Counted from the stretch's first letter, positions 53,537 through 62,758 are shown. The stretch is 64,000 bases of DNA from Rebecca billardiae RCC1528 (GCA_965240325.2 OZ251226.1:1364001-1428000), one strand, 5' to 3'. Notes: generated from the letters alone by a model not told the origin. Translations and numbers: made by a program.

Positions 53537-54910
53537 ATGGCGCGGCTGCGCACGTTGGAGCCGCTCATCAACTCACCTGCCTACCGCACGCAGCAGGGCG
53601 ACGCGAGCCCCGCCACCGACGCCGTGCGCGCCAAGGTGCGCTCGCTCGCACTCGACGGCTCGCCGACGCTTGCCGCGTCCGAGCTGCGCGCACTGCGCCG
53701 GCTAGGCGAGGGCGGTTTCGCCGAGGTGGAGCTGTGTGAGGTCTTGTCTGAGGCGGTGGCGCGCTTCGGCCCGCGCCTCGCCACCGCCCCGCGCGGCCCC
53801 GGTGGTGGCGCGCTCGTCGCGGTCAAGTGGCTGAAGACGCACATCGTCGCCGACCCGGGCCCGCTCGCCACGTCCGAGCGCAAGCACATCGCACTGCCGG
53901 CGCACGAGGTGTCGAACTTCTTCGCGGAGGCCGCGCTCCTGCGCTCGCTCGAGCACCCGAGCGTGATCACCGCGCACGGCTGCTACCTCCTCAACGGGCG
54001 CGGCGCGCTCATCCTCGAGTACTGCGCGGGCGGCACACTCGCCGAGCGCGTGCGCAAAGGCAAGGGGTACGCGAGCGCCGAGGGGCTTCGCTGGCTCATC
54101 GAGCTTGCGCGCGCGCTCGAGTACATCCATACCGGCACCGGCTTTACCATCGCGCACCGCGACCTCAAGCCCGAAAACGTGCTCCTCGACGGCGCGGGCC
54201 GCGTGCGCCTGGCCGACTTTGGGCTGTCACGGCTGCTGCCGCTCGGTGCGGATGGGCCGCCGCCAGTGGCGCACTCGACGTCAGCGCCATCGCTGTCGCT
54301 CCTCTTCTCCGCGGAGCCCTCGCACCCGCCCCTCGCCCTCGGCCAGCGCGACATCCGGCACGCCGTGGTGACGGGTCGCACGGGCTCCTCGCGATTCATG
54401 GCTCCGGAGAACTGGCGAGGCGAACAGTGCGTTTGCGCGATCGACCTCTGCGCCGTCACTCGCTGCGCTGCGCCGGCCCGACCTGCATGCTGTCGCGGTC
54501 ACACTCCGCTGCCGGATCCCATGCGTGCGCTGCGCAGATATACGGCCAACGTCGACGTCTTCTCCTTCGGCGTGATCGCGTGGGAGGTCCTCAGCGCGCA
54601 GCGCGCGTACTCGCACATGCACTTCACCGGCGAGCAGGTGGCCGAGTACGTGGCGAACAAGGGGCTGCGCCCCCCTGTGCCCGAGGCCTGGCCGCACGAG
54701 CTGCGGCAGCTCATCTCGCAGTGCTGGGCGGAGGATAAGACCGCTCGCCCTTCGATGGCGATTGTCGCGCCCGCTCTTGCAGCGCTGGGTAAGCGCTCGG
54801 AGGCCGACGCGACGATCCTCCGTGGCGTGCTCGCGCCCCGCCAGGTCTCGCCGCTCGCCGGGATCAGCCGATTCCTCAACGGACACATCAGCAAGGGGGT
54901 CGCGGGGTGA
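53537..54910 (+). CDS. Protein kinase, TKL-like
   Basis: Two exons, 53537-54426 and 54538-54910, giving 420 residues. Kinase subdomains in order: glycine loop LGEGGFAEVELCEV, VAVKWLK with the ATP-binding Lys, FFAEAALLRSLEHPSVITAH (helix C Glu and following), ILEYCAGGTLAERV hinge, HRDLKPENVLLD catalytic loop with Asp and Asn, ADFGLSRLL (DFG), GSSRFMAPENWRGEQ (APE) and YTANVDVFSFGVIAWEVLSA, then a C lobe ending AEDKTARPSM. APE-W-R and VDVFSFGVIAWE point to the TKL group. The 111-nt intron is a multiple of three and has no stop, so it can be read through; splicing it out (CA|A gives Gln) restores WRGEQYTANVDVFSFG, the conserved form. No other domain is seen; the N-terminal 55 residues are unstructured. 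Confidence 0.88.
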   Translation: MARLRTLEPLINSPAYRTQQGDASPATDAVRAKVRSLALDGSPTLAASELRALRRLGEGGFAEVELCEVLSEAVARFGPRLATAPRGPGGGALVAVKWLKTHIVADPGPLATSERKHIALPAHEVSNFFAEAALLRSLEHPSVITAHGCYLLNGRGALILEYCAGGTLAERVRKGKGYASAEGLRWLIELARALEYIHTGTGFTIAHRDLKPENVLLDGAGRVRLADFGLSRLLPLGADGPPPVAHSTSAPSLSLLFSAEPSHPPLALGQRDIRHAVVTGRTGSSRFMAPENWRGEQCVCAIDLCAVTRCAAPARPACCRGHTPLPDPMRALRRYTANVDVFSFGVIAWEVLSAQRAYSHMHFTGEQVAEYVANKGLRPPVPEAWPHELRQLISQCWAEDKTARPSMAIVAPALAALGKRSEADATILRGVLAPRQVSPLAGISRFLNGHISKGVAG

Positions 54911-55506
54911 GTGGCACTGCGTTCGTTCAAGCGCAGCAAAGGCGTAAGCTACCGTTCATCTCCTTGCCGGCGGGCCCAGCTGGCAGCTCAAGAGTCTAGG
55001 CTCTAGCGTATCCGCCATTCTTCTTTGCCGGTCAGCCTGTACTGTACTCTGTAGGCGGTACGTGCCGGTTGGCGACTGACGCGCAACGTGCAGCAACTGC
55101 TTCAAGCTCGGCGAGAGTCTCTAGCTTCGGATACCGATGCCGATCTGGTACGCCAAGGCACCTGTCATGCGAGGGTGTGAGCCCGCGTGAAGTTCACTAC
55201 TATTCGGATTCCGTGAGGCCGTGAAGGGTATCGCGACTGCGTCTGCGAGCAGCAGCGAGGCGGCAGGCAGAGCGAGGCGGGTCTCGCCCTCAGATAGTTA
55301 GGGTCGATCAGCCGACTCCGCGGGCGCCGTGATCGACTCATCTGCAAAATCAATCTAGAAGCAGTCGTAAGTGACAGATTAGCAGCGATATAAGACACGC
55401 TATACGGCCACCCGTGGGCTGTCAGTACTGACCAGTACTCATCAGATTTATACTCTGCTGGTACACGGCCCGGTCCCGGTCGGAGACGGACGATCTGTAC
55501 TCTGTA
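54911..55506. other. Intergenic, no gene recognised
   Basis: Mixed composition; several short frames without recognisable content. The kinase 3' end is presumably at the left. Confidence 0.45.
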
Positions 55507-55540
55507 GTATATATACATGTATGTGTGCGCGCGCGCGCGC

Positions 55541-55605
<65 letters not shown>

Positions 55606-55609
55606 TGTA
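55507..55609 (+). repeat. 103-bp alternating purine-pyrimidine tract, (GC)n-(GT)n
   Basis: From 55507 to 55609 every purine is followed by a pyrimidine without exception: a TATATACATGTATGTG start, about 15 GC steps (55527-55555), about 20 GT steps (55556-55599), then TATGTGCGTGT. Such sequence is prone to form left-handed Z-DNA under negative supercoiling and is a hypermutable microsatellite. Confidence 0.93.
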
Positions 55610-56138
55610 GACTATAGACATAGTTAGTAGTTACGACTCGAGCCGCTCGAAGCGACTCGCACGACTACGACTCAAGTACGAGGTCCGGTCCGCCTGCTAA
55701 GTTCCAGCAAGTGGAGTGCTAAGGCTGAGCTCAGAGAAGTCATCATAGAGCTACGGCCCGAGCCAGGCGCGGACTTATCACCGGTCCGCCTTTCTCAGCC
55801 GAAAAAATACGGATATGCTTATTCAACTGCTCGCAGATTCTGATCAGCAGCATTATAAATAATCGCCGCGACATCCGAGGCATCAGCACGCGGACGCAGT
55901 CTAACGGCCACGTCGTCGGAGCAGCCGTGTGAGTACTGAGTGCCTGGGCCGGTCCTGCCCGCGCGGGCCTGCCAGGTAGTACTAGTAGGCCTGCGCCCGC
56001 GCCACCCAGCCAGCCTAGCTGTTAGGCTCGCGGACGTCCGATGTCCGCCAACCAATGCAGTCCGGGCCGGGAGCCGGGGGAAGCGGAAGGCTCGACCCGG
56101 GCTCGTGCAGCAGCGAGGGAGTTTTACCCCAATATAGC

Positions 56139-56224
<86 letters not shown>

Positions 56225-56518
56225 GAGTCAGAGAGAGACAGATCACAGAGTCGTGATCGAGAGTCTGAGACGGCACTATGACTAGTGAGAGAGAGTAACC
56301 AGAGACGGTTATTCGAGGGCACTAATATAGGACGTAGTAGTGAGTCAGTTCGTGCAAGATGATGAATAATGTCGTCGGCGTCCCCATCAGATCACTCACG
56401 AGTCAGACTCAGAGCACTTGACTAGTCGCAGGACTTCAATCTTCATGACGGCTTGCATTGCAAGAAGATGCTGCGCGCACTCCGCGGCACGGCAGCACGG
56501 ACGCGGGCCAATATGTGC
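55610..56518. other. Intergenic with (GA)n microsatellite
   Basis: Contains the GA run at 56141-56219, listed separately, followed by imperfect GAGAGTCAGAGA. No gene. Confidence 0.5.
56141..56219 (+). repeat. (GA)n microsatellite
   Basis: About 39 GA steps without interruption, polypurine on the plus strand, like the tract at 28734. Both are intergenic. Confidence 0.95.
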
Positions 56519-56953
56519 TCATGCGTGAGGTGGTACTTGCGGTTGTTGTGACTGTAGCCGCCGTAGCTCCGCGGACTTGCGCTCGAGGTCTCGTTCTAGA
56601 TCCTTGATCGCTTGAGATATCTTACCGGCATCAGCGCTCAGCATCCCTGCCACAGATGTGTGCGACATTTTCATGAAGCTCGGGCCACCGGTGAGTACCC
56701 AGTGTTTCGATGCAGGATCTGCAGGACCGCCTGCCATAGCCTTGACGGCCTCGCCGTTACGAGCCTTCTGCTCTCGCATGTGCTCCAGTTGCCGCCGGGC
56801 GTCGATAACCTCAGCCTGCTTCGCGTGCACACTCGCTGCAAGATTCACATCCACATGCGTGTCGATCTCTGGCTGACGAGGCGCGGCGGGCGGGGGAACG
56901 TCTTCGTCCTCGTCTGACGACTCGATGTGGTCCCATCTTGAGTAGTCCACCAT
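56519..56953 (-). CDS. Prefoldin/PDRG1-like small coiled-coil protein with Cdc37-like N terminus
   Basis: Single-exon frame of 144 residues from ATG 56953. The N-terminal MVDYSRWDHIESSDEDED is strikingly like the first residues of the Hsp90 co-chaperone Cdc37, after which similarity ends. A helix rich in Lys/Glu/Arg (about residues 40-75), a short strand part HWVLTGGPSFMKM, then a second helix ISQAIKDLERDLERKSAELR follow; helix-strand-helix is the beta-prefoldin plan, and the strand with G..F.KM and ML..D resembles PDRG1. A role in chaperone complexes is inferred from this combination only. It is head-to-head with the Siw14/Oca-like gene, 125 bp apart. Confidence 0.7.
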   Translation of the reverse strand: MVDYSRWDHIESSDEDEDVPPPAAPRQPEIDTHVDVNLAASVHAKQAEVIDARRQLEHMREQKARNGEAVKAMAGGPADPASKHWVLTGGPSFMKMSHTSVAGMLSADAGKISQAIKDLERDLERKSAELRRLQSQQPQVPPHA

Positions 56954-57078
56954 GCTTGCCCGCACACCCCAAGTTTGCGCGCCGAAGTTCTCCGCCACAA
57001 GGATTCAGATGGCCACGCAGGCAGCCATCGTGTTCATGAGCAGACAGGCGCGCGCAGGCCCCGCCCGTCTCGGCAGCA
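56954..57078. promoter_or_regulatory. Putative bidirectional promoter, prefoldin-like and Siw14/Oca-like genes
   Basis: 125 bp between the divergent start codons. No clear TATA element. Inferred from arrangement. Confidence 0.4.
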
Positions 57079-57615
57079 ATGGCGTGCCAAATCCCGCCGG
57101 TGAACTTCGGCATGGTCGAGGAGGACCTCTATCGATGTGGAATGCCGAGCCAGCTCAACTTCCCATTCCTCGAGAAGCTACGCCTGCGAACAATCATTTG
57201 CATGCTGCCCGACGAGCTGCCGCAGCACTTCTCCACATGGCTCGGCGACCAGGGCACGCGGTGCATCCACTTGGGCGAGCGTATGCAAACGAGAAGCCCG
57301 TGGAAGCCCGTCCCGGAGGATGTTATCCTCGAAGGCCTCAATGTGCTTTTGAACCCAACTAATTACCCAATCGCGGTGATGTGCAGCCTCGGCCGTCATC
57401 AGACGGGCACGCTTATCGGCTGCTTGCGCAAGCTCCAATGTTGGAACTTGACGTCGATTCTGGAGGAGTACCGGCGGTATGCCGGCAGCAAACACCGTCA
57501 GCTCAACGAACAATTCATCGAGCTGTTCGACGTCGACCTTGTGCACATGCCCCGCGCGCCGCCAACGTTCTTTTACGGCGCGCATGAGGTGGACGCGCAC
57601 ATCGCCGGGACTTAA
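57079..57615 (+). CDS. Siw14/Oca-family atypical dual-specificity phosphatase, active-site Arg replaced
   Basis: Single-exon frame of 178 residues. Family members Siw14 and the plant PFA-DSPs remove the beta-phosphate of inositol pyrophosphates; some yeast Oca proteins act as a complex. Visible: PPVNFGMVEEDLYRCGMPSQ (the family's opening PxNF..V...(L/V)YR.G.P...N), FLEKLRLRTIICMLPDELPQ, then VILEGLNVLLNPTNYPIAVM, and the P-loop CSLGRHQTGTLIGCLRKLQ. In the catalytic CX5R motif (usually C-N-R-G-K-H-R-T-G) the final Arg is Gln here (C-S-L-G-R-H-Q-T-G), with an Arg displaced two places earlier. Loss of that Arg would normally impair phosphate binding, so the protein may be a pseudophosphatase. 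The C terminus after the helix IEEYRRYAGSKHR-type segment is complete. Confidence 0.85.
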   Translation: MACQIPPVNFGMVEEDLYRCGMPSQLNFPFLEKLRLRTIICMLPDELPQHFSTWLGDQGTRCIHLGERMQTRSPWKPVPEDVILEGLNVLLNPTNYPIAVMCSLGRHQTGTLIGCLRKLQCWNLTSILEEYRRYAGSKHRQLNEQFIELFDVDLVHMPRAPPTFFYGAHEVDAHIAGT

Positions 57616-58353
57616 TGCCATTGCTGTGTGGGCCCGATGCATCGTTCTCTGCCCCGCGCAGTGCTCAGCGTGTCGTCGCCTGCCCCCCCGCCTCCTGAGT
57701 CCCGGCCGTCGCTCCGAGCCGATGACTCATGGCCGCTGTTACGTAGACGGGAGCTCGGCGGATTCGGTCCCGTCCATGATGATTGGCGGGCGGTGGCGCC
57801 TCAAAAGGCCCCGGGGCAGGTGACCGAAGACGGGCGATCGGTCCGCGGACGCGACGACAATATTGATCATCGTCATTTCATCACTCGATCAGATTGGTTA
57901 CACGTATTTACTGTGCCTGTTTCGGGCTGCTTTATCAGACGCGCATCACGGCCTCACTTCAACTTTAATAACCGGGCAGCCGGCGGGCCCCCGGCGGGCC
58001 GCGGGCCCGAGGCACGTGCCTCCCACCCAGTGACCCACCGGGCCGGCCGGCCGATCCTCGCCCTCACTCATCAGAATTCGGTCGTGCCAGTCCGACTCCT
58101 GACGGCTGATGACTATTATTACGACGCAGCCTAGCTAGTAGCTGTAGGCTCCGTGACCGACTTACGGGCGACTGTCATAACTATATATATAAGTCATTCA
58201 GTGATGTACTCGACTCCTAACGGACAGCCTGACAGCGTAGCCAGTAACGAGTAAGCCACGGTGGGGACTCCGGGCTTTATATTAATAGGCTCACTGCTCA
58301 CAGTCGTCCGGTCACTGGATGGAGGATATATATGTATATATATATATTTATTT
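57616..58353. other. Intergenic, no gene recognised
   Basis: Includes a GC-rich block near 57980-58050 and AT-rich sequence at 58180-58200 and 58325-58352 (TATATATGTATATATATATA). Nothing supported. Confidence 0.45.
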
Positions 58354-58470
58354 AACGACGTGGTATGCAACGGGCAAGCGTCAGGCTCAGAGTGCAGCCG
58401 ACACATAAAATGCGTCCGCGCCTTCCGACCAGGTCAGGCAGTGCGCCACCCGCAGCCCTGCCCCCCTACG
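58354..58470 (-). repeat. Arm of the MITE-like family with extended flank
   Basis: ACGACGTGGTATGCAACGGG, AAGCGTCAGGCTCAGAGTGC and, further on, GTCAGGCAGTGCGCCACCCG are the inverted form of 32859-32999. Because the similarity extends beyond the terminal CTATGTG motif of the element at 32929, the repeated unit is larger than that element. Confidence 0.7.
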
Positions 58471-58810
58471 GGAGCGGGGCCGGGGTGGAGCATCACTTTG
58501 GCCTGCTGGGGCACGCGGCGGCTATATATAACACTACCTGAGTCGTTCGGACAGTGACTGACACGAAACTCGGCGGGATAATCGCCGTCTGCTCTCGGCC
58601 ATGATCTGTCAATGGTACTCCACTGATACGCGGCTCCTATCTGAGACCAGGCCGGCCCGCAGGCCGGTCGGACCGCTTGGAACTCCTTCACTCCTCGGAC
58701 GATCAGATCACAGATGGCAACGGCCGCCACGGATCTGGATGGATCAACGATTCCATCAGTTGCCAGCCATGTGCACTGGTCAACACCGATCGATCGATAT
58801 GTTCGATTAC

Positions 58811-59595
58811 AGTTTACTATGATTTAACGTGCACACTTGGTTAAGGCGTGATTAACGCCATCCAACACTGCACAAAGACACCGCCACAAAACAGACCGGC
58901 GCAGGCAGGTGAGGGGCGCGTTACTGATCGAGACGCATCTACCGAGTGGCAGTGGCACGTGGAAAGATTATGCGATACAGCAGTGTTATTGCGGTGCCAC
59001 GCCGAGACATTACGGTCCTGTGACCCCCCCCCCCCCGGCCTGACACTGACAGCTAATGACTTGCGCGGGGCCCTCATACTAGTCCGGTATAGTCGCCCCG
59101 TATTCCGCCCAGGCCATCGTCTGACTCCATACGTATCGCTGCGTCAGCGGAAGGGCTCTCCCGTTGGCATCCGTGTATCACCAGAGAAGCTATACAGTAT
59201 ACTACTACGCGCAGCCTCCTAAGAATACCACGGGCGTAGCTAGTGATTAGCTACCGCCGAAGAGTCCGCTGAGTGAACCGCCGACGCGTTGCGGCCCGTT
59301 TCACTTTCAGGCGTTTATGTCCCGGGGGCCGTCGCAGAATCCCGCGGAAACTGACCGACGGCGCGCATTCAGTCATTCACTATTACTTTCAGCCCGGTCT
59401 AACTAGTAGTTAGTTGTTATTATTTGTAATTAATAATAATTATTAATTTACTTATACATATAATTATGTGCTCTCGCGTCTGAGGTCATGGGTTCAAACC
59501 AGTTTCCAGGTCTCTCTTCGGAGAGCGTGCGATGAAGGATGGCGCGCGGCAACCTGCCACCGTGAGCCTTACGCACGTTAAAACAAATGAACTGT
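58811..59595. mobile_element. Possible element with CTATGATTTAACGTGC-type ends
   Basis: The left edge AGTTTACTATGATTTAACGT (58811) is an inverted match, 43 bp with two differences, to 19674-19716, the right end of repeat copy 2. At the other side GCACGTTAAAACAAATGAAC (59574-59593) is a looser inverted partner. The inside has no coding frame, a C run at 59026-59036, and a hairpin CTCTCTTCGGAGAG near 59513-59526. Element limits are tentative. Confidence 0.4.
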
Positions 59596-59907
59596 AAGCG
59601 TTATCGGCGGCGCAGCCGCAGTACGCGGCGTCGGCGCCGCTGGAGCAGCGCATCACGCTGCTACTTGCGACAGCATTCCGAGGATGTGAGGAGTGCCCTG
59701 CCGGCGCGAGCGTCGCGTCCGGGTCGCGGATGCCAGCCGGACTTGCGAGCGCGACGGGTCACACTCACAGGCCTGATCGGCAGGCGCGGAGGCACCATCG
59801 CGCCAGGCGCACAGATCTGTGAGCGCGCGAACACCATGCTGAAGTGCTGGGCCGGCCAGCTCAGGACGAGGAGCGCACGCCGAGGAATGGCTCGAAGCCA
59901 CCCCAGC
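59596..59907. other. Intergenic / 3' region of the two-TM protein gene
   Basis: GC-rich, no supported gene on either strand. Confidence 0.4.
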
Positions 59908-60936
59908 TCAAGGCATCTGCGGCTGCCGACGGTCCTGTGGCTCCGTCGCCCATGCCGCCTTCGTGACGAAGTCTGGCTTCGGGCCTCCGACCTCGGGGAG
60001 ACTGCCGGGAGCATCGCTCTGCTCCCACGCTGCGCGGAACTCGTCGTAGTCGATCAGTCGGAAGACGAGGATGAACAGCAGCGTCATGAGGAAGAAGACG
60101 TACGGCTTGTACATGAGGTCGAACTTGCGCTCCCTGCACCCCTGGTGCTCGTGCCGCCAGCCGTCCGCCAGCTTGACGTACCGTTTGCGCGCGCTCAGCC
60201 AGCACTCAGCGGTCGAGCCCTCTGGGTACATGTCGATGATCTTCTGCGCCTCCTGGCGGAGCTCGTCCTCCTCGGGGAACCAGGTGGCCTCGGGCGCCGC
60301 GTTCAGGCTCACCGTGAAGTCCTTGCTCTGCGTGGCCGGCTTGACGAGCACTTCGACGCACGCGTTGCCCCCGTGCGCGCGCTCCAGCCGCGCGAGCTCA
60401 GCCGGCTGCACGACCGTGCATACGTGCTGCTCCCACGGCTTCGCGAGCTCAAAGTCCGTTCTGAGCTGCAGCATGGCGAAGATGAACGCGATCGCCAGAG
60501 CGGTGAATGCGACGACGTAGCACCCGACCGTGGCGTTTGGCGTCATGTCCTGGACGGCAGGGAGGCGACGGCTGCCGTCGGTGAGCTCGGATGACTTCTC
60601 GTCGTTCGGTGTGCTACGGCGCGTGGCCATCCTCCCGGCGCCCGCACCGCCCAGCAAGCGGCCCATCATGCTGGTTCGGCGTGCGGAGGTGGTCGTCGTT
60701 CGGTTCGTATCCGCGCGCGAGGTCAGCATCTTCAGAGGGCCAGGCCGGTTGGAGCGACCCGTCTCGGTCTTGATCAGAGGGTTCTGATCGCCTTGCGGGC
60801 TTGCGGGCGGAGGGCCGGTGGGGCTGGGGGCCGAGGGCGGCACTGCCGGGCTGGGCGACTGCGCGGCACTCGCGCCGGCGCCCTGCGGCTGCTCGGCATC
60901 GGCCTGGGCTGGGGGCTTGCTCGCGCCGCAACCCAT
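59908..60936 (-). CDS. Two-transmembrane protein with N-myristoylation-like start
   Basis: Single-exon frame of 342 residues from ATG 60936. It starts MGCGASKPPA, a classical N-myristoylation signal with an adjacent palmitoylatable Cys. A Pro/Ala/Ser-rich cytosolic tail of about 120 residues has basic patches (SARRTSMMGRLLG). TM1 is VGCYVVAFTALAIAFIFAML (about 153-172); a soluble loop of about 110 residues contains four Cys (HVCTVV, NACVEV, AECWLS, HQGCRE) and is probably extracytosolic and disulfide-bonded; TM2 is YVFFLMTLLFILVFRLI (about 287-303); the C terminus is short and cytosolic. The plan of two TMs with a four-Cys loop recalls BK-channel beta subunits, but I see no sequence evidence for that. 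Function unknown. Confidence 0.7.
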   Translation of the reverse strand: MGCGASKPPAQADAEQPQGAGASAAQSPSPAVPPSAPSPTGPPPASPQGDQNPLIKTETGRSNRPGPLKMLTSRADTNRTTTTSARRTSMMGRLLGGAGAGRMATRRSTPNDEKSSELTDGSRRLPAVQDMTPNATVGCYVVAFTALAIAFIFAMLQLRTDFELAKPWEQHVCTVVQPAELARLERAHGGNACVEVLVKPATQSKDFTVSLNAAPEATWFPEEDELRQEAQKIIDMYPEGSTAECWLSARKRYVKLADGWRHEHQGCRERKFDLMYKPYVFFLMTLLFILVFRLIDYDEFRAAWEQSDAPGSLPEVGGPKPDFVTKAAWATEPQDRRQPQMP

Positions 60937-61255
60937 CGCGGGCGCGGGGCCAGGCAGGTGTGGAGCGGTCACCGACAAGGCTTGAGCAGACCCGATGGCA
61001 AAAAGCGCGTGGCGAGAGGCGTCTCAATTTCGAGCGAATACCGTTACATTGAACATCAAGCGCGCGCAAGATCAACGACGACTGTGTTCGTACATACAGC
61101 TTGTCGTGTTTCAGTACTAAGATGTCACCCCTCAATGACAATCGCTCTCATGGACGCAGTACTCAGCCAGGCGAATCGCCACGCACCAGTGTGACAATCT
61201 GAAGACTGTAGTAGGTACCGAGCTGCTCCGACGCGGGGTCGGCGTGTGCTCGGCG
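60937..61255. other. Intergenic, no feature recognised
   Basis: 319 bp between the two-TM protein start and the end of the YqaJ-like gene. It contains the promoter of the former; nothing else seen. Confidence 0.5.
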
Positions 61256-62758
61256 CTAGTTTGCGATGAAGAATGCGTCGTCGTCTCCGTCGACGCGCCA
61301 CGGCTGCGCAATGTGTCGCACCAGCGTGGCGCGCCTCGCCAGCTCTGCCGTGCGCGCGAGCAGCCGGAGGTACAGCTCGCCGTCCGCCTCGCCTCGGAAG
61401 AAGTCCTCGGGCGGCGGCGTGCGCGTGCGCACGTAGCGGTTGTAGAAGAGGCCGAGGAAGTGGAGCAGCAGCGAGAGGTACTCATCGTCCCGCTCCATGC
61501 GGAACTCGTTGATCCCGAAGCACGCGCTCGCGCTGAGCAGACGCCCCGCGCGGCAGCGCGCGCACAGCATTTCGAGTTGCACTTGCGGCACATGCGTGCT
61601 CAGCAGCTGCGCGTGTGGGCCGCGGCCGAGCGTGCTGGACGGCTCGCCGTCGTGCGCGCCGCGCCACACGCAGAAGCCGCCGGGACGCTTCCGATCTTTC
61701 ACGAACGGGCAGACGTTCTTCACCTCGACCGTCTCGAGCTGACCGTCAGCACGCCGCAGCATCGCGTCAGGCGAGGCGCCGATCGGCGGGAGCGCTGCGC
61801 CGCGCACGCGCTCGGCAATGACTGGCGGCAGCGTGGTCACGTCCAGCATGCTCAGCCCGGCCTCGGCGAGGCACGCGCCCGGCTCGAGCTGCTCCACGGC
61901 CGAGCGCAGCGTCGACGCCTCCTGCGCCGAGCCCCACGCGCAGCGCACCGCGGAGATGGAGCAGCCTGAGCCGAGCCCGCGCCGGGCGCGCGCGGAGCCG
62001 CCGCGCGGCCGCCCAACGAGCGCGCGCTCGGTGGCGCGCGCCTTGCGCGTGGCGGCGTTGAAGGCGTCGATGGCCTCCTCGTTCAGCGCGGCGAGGAGCG
62101 CGTCCTCCTCTGCGTCGACTGCGCGCGCGGCGTCCGCCTGCCACGTCACCCCCTCTTCCGCCTCGCCGCACAGGCTGGCCCACGCGCCCAGCGCCTGGCC
62201 GTGCCCCGCCATGGCTGGCGAGAGGCCGAGTTCGGCCGCGGCGCGCGGCTCGCACAGGCCGAGCGCGCCGAGGAGGTGGCGCGATGTGATCACGCCGGCG
62301 TGCAGCTCGCTCCACAGCGGGTCGTCCTGCCGCACGTACGCGAACGTGCGCGGGCCTCCGACGTGCACATCGTCGACGGGCGGAAGCGCGCGGAAGTGAT
62401 CGTGCGCGCGCAACTCGTCGAGCGAGGTTGCTCGCCAGTGCACGTTGGGCACGCGCCCGCGGAGGAGCGGGTCCTGGCGACCGCCGGTTCGTTTTGGCGA
62501 GGCGCTGCGCTCGCGCGCGCCGCGCCCCACGCCCAGATCGAGCTTCCCTTGCAGCGAGCGCGCGAGCTCCTCGTCGTCTGAGCCGCCGAGCAGCTCAAAC
62601 TGATTGGCGGCTGGCGAGCGGGTGGCGCGGGGCATGCCACTGGTGGTGGCTCGACGTTCCGGGCGCCTGCGCGACGGTCGTGCCCTACTGCGTGCGGGCG
62701 ACGCCGGCTCGAGCAGCAAGAGCAGAAGCAAGAGAAGTAGTGACGCGCTCGCCGCCAT
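61256..62758 (-). CDS. YqaJ/lambda-exonuclease-like nuclease with leader peptide
   Basis: Uninterrupted frame of 500 residues from ATG 62758. The C-terminal half carries the PD-(D/E)XK core of the YqaJ/lambda-exonuclease group: WGSAQEASTLRSAVEQLEPG (family W G...E..A), an EAGL strand, LPPIGASPDAMLRRADGQLE (the G-SPD metal site), TVEVKNVCPF (the E-x-K) and VPQVQLEMLCARCRAG (the Q-x-Q-x-E helix). These enzymes resect one strand of broken DNA, feeding single-strand annealing. The N terminus MAASASLLLLLLLLLLEPAS is a strong hydrophobic signal, followed by Arg/Ser-rich sequence (ARSRARPSRRRPERRATTSG), so the product is expected in the plastid or secretory route rather than the nucleus. Homologues occur in phages and algal giant viruses as well as some algal genomes; the origin is not decided here. 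Head-to-head with sulfite oxidase, 250 bp apart. Confidence 0.85.
   Translation of the reverse strand: MAASASLLLLLLLLLLEPASPARSRARPSRRRPERRATTSGMPRATRSPAANQFELLGGSDDEELARSLQGKLDLGVGRGARERSASPKRTGGRQDPLLRGRVPNVHWRATSLDELRAHDHFRALPPVDDVHVGGPRTFAYVRQDDPLWSELHAGVITSRHLLGALGLCEPRAAAELGLSPAMAGHGQALGAWASLCGEAEEGVTWQADAARAVDAEEDALLAALNEEAIDAFNAATRKARATERALVGRPRGGSARARRGLGSGCSISAVRCAWGSAQEASTLRSAVEQLEPGACLAEAGLSMLDVTTLPPVIAERVRGAALPPIGASPDAMLRRADGQLETVEVKNVCPFVKDRKRPGGFCVWRGAHDGEPSSTLGRGPHAQLLSTHVPQVQLEMLCARCRAGRLLSASACFGINEFRMERDDEYLSLLLHFLGLFYNRYVRTRTPPPEDFFRGEADGELYLRLLARTAELARRATLVRHIAQPWRVDGDDDAFFIAN

Noticed and set aside
59468-59540. tRNA-like or SINE-like segment (GGGTTCAAACC)
   Set aside because: The GGTTCAAACC resembles a T-loop, but there is no matching T-stem, D-arm or acceptor stem at the right distances.
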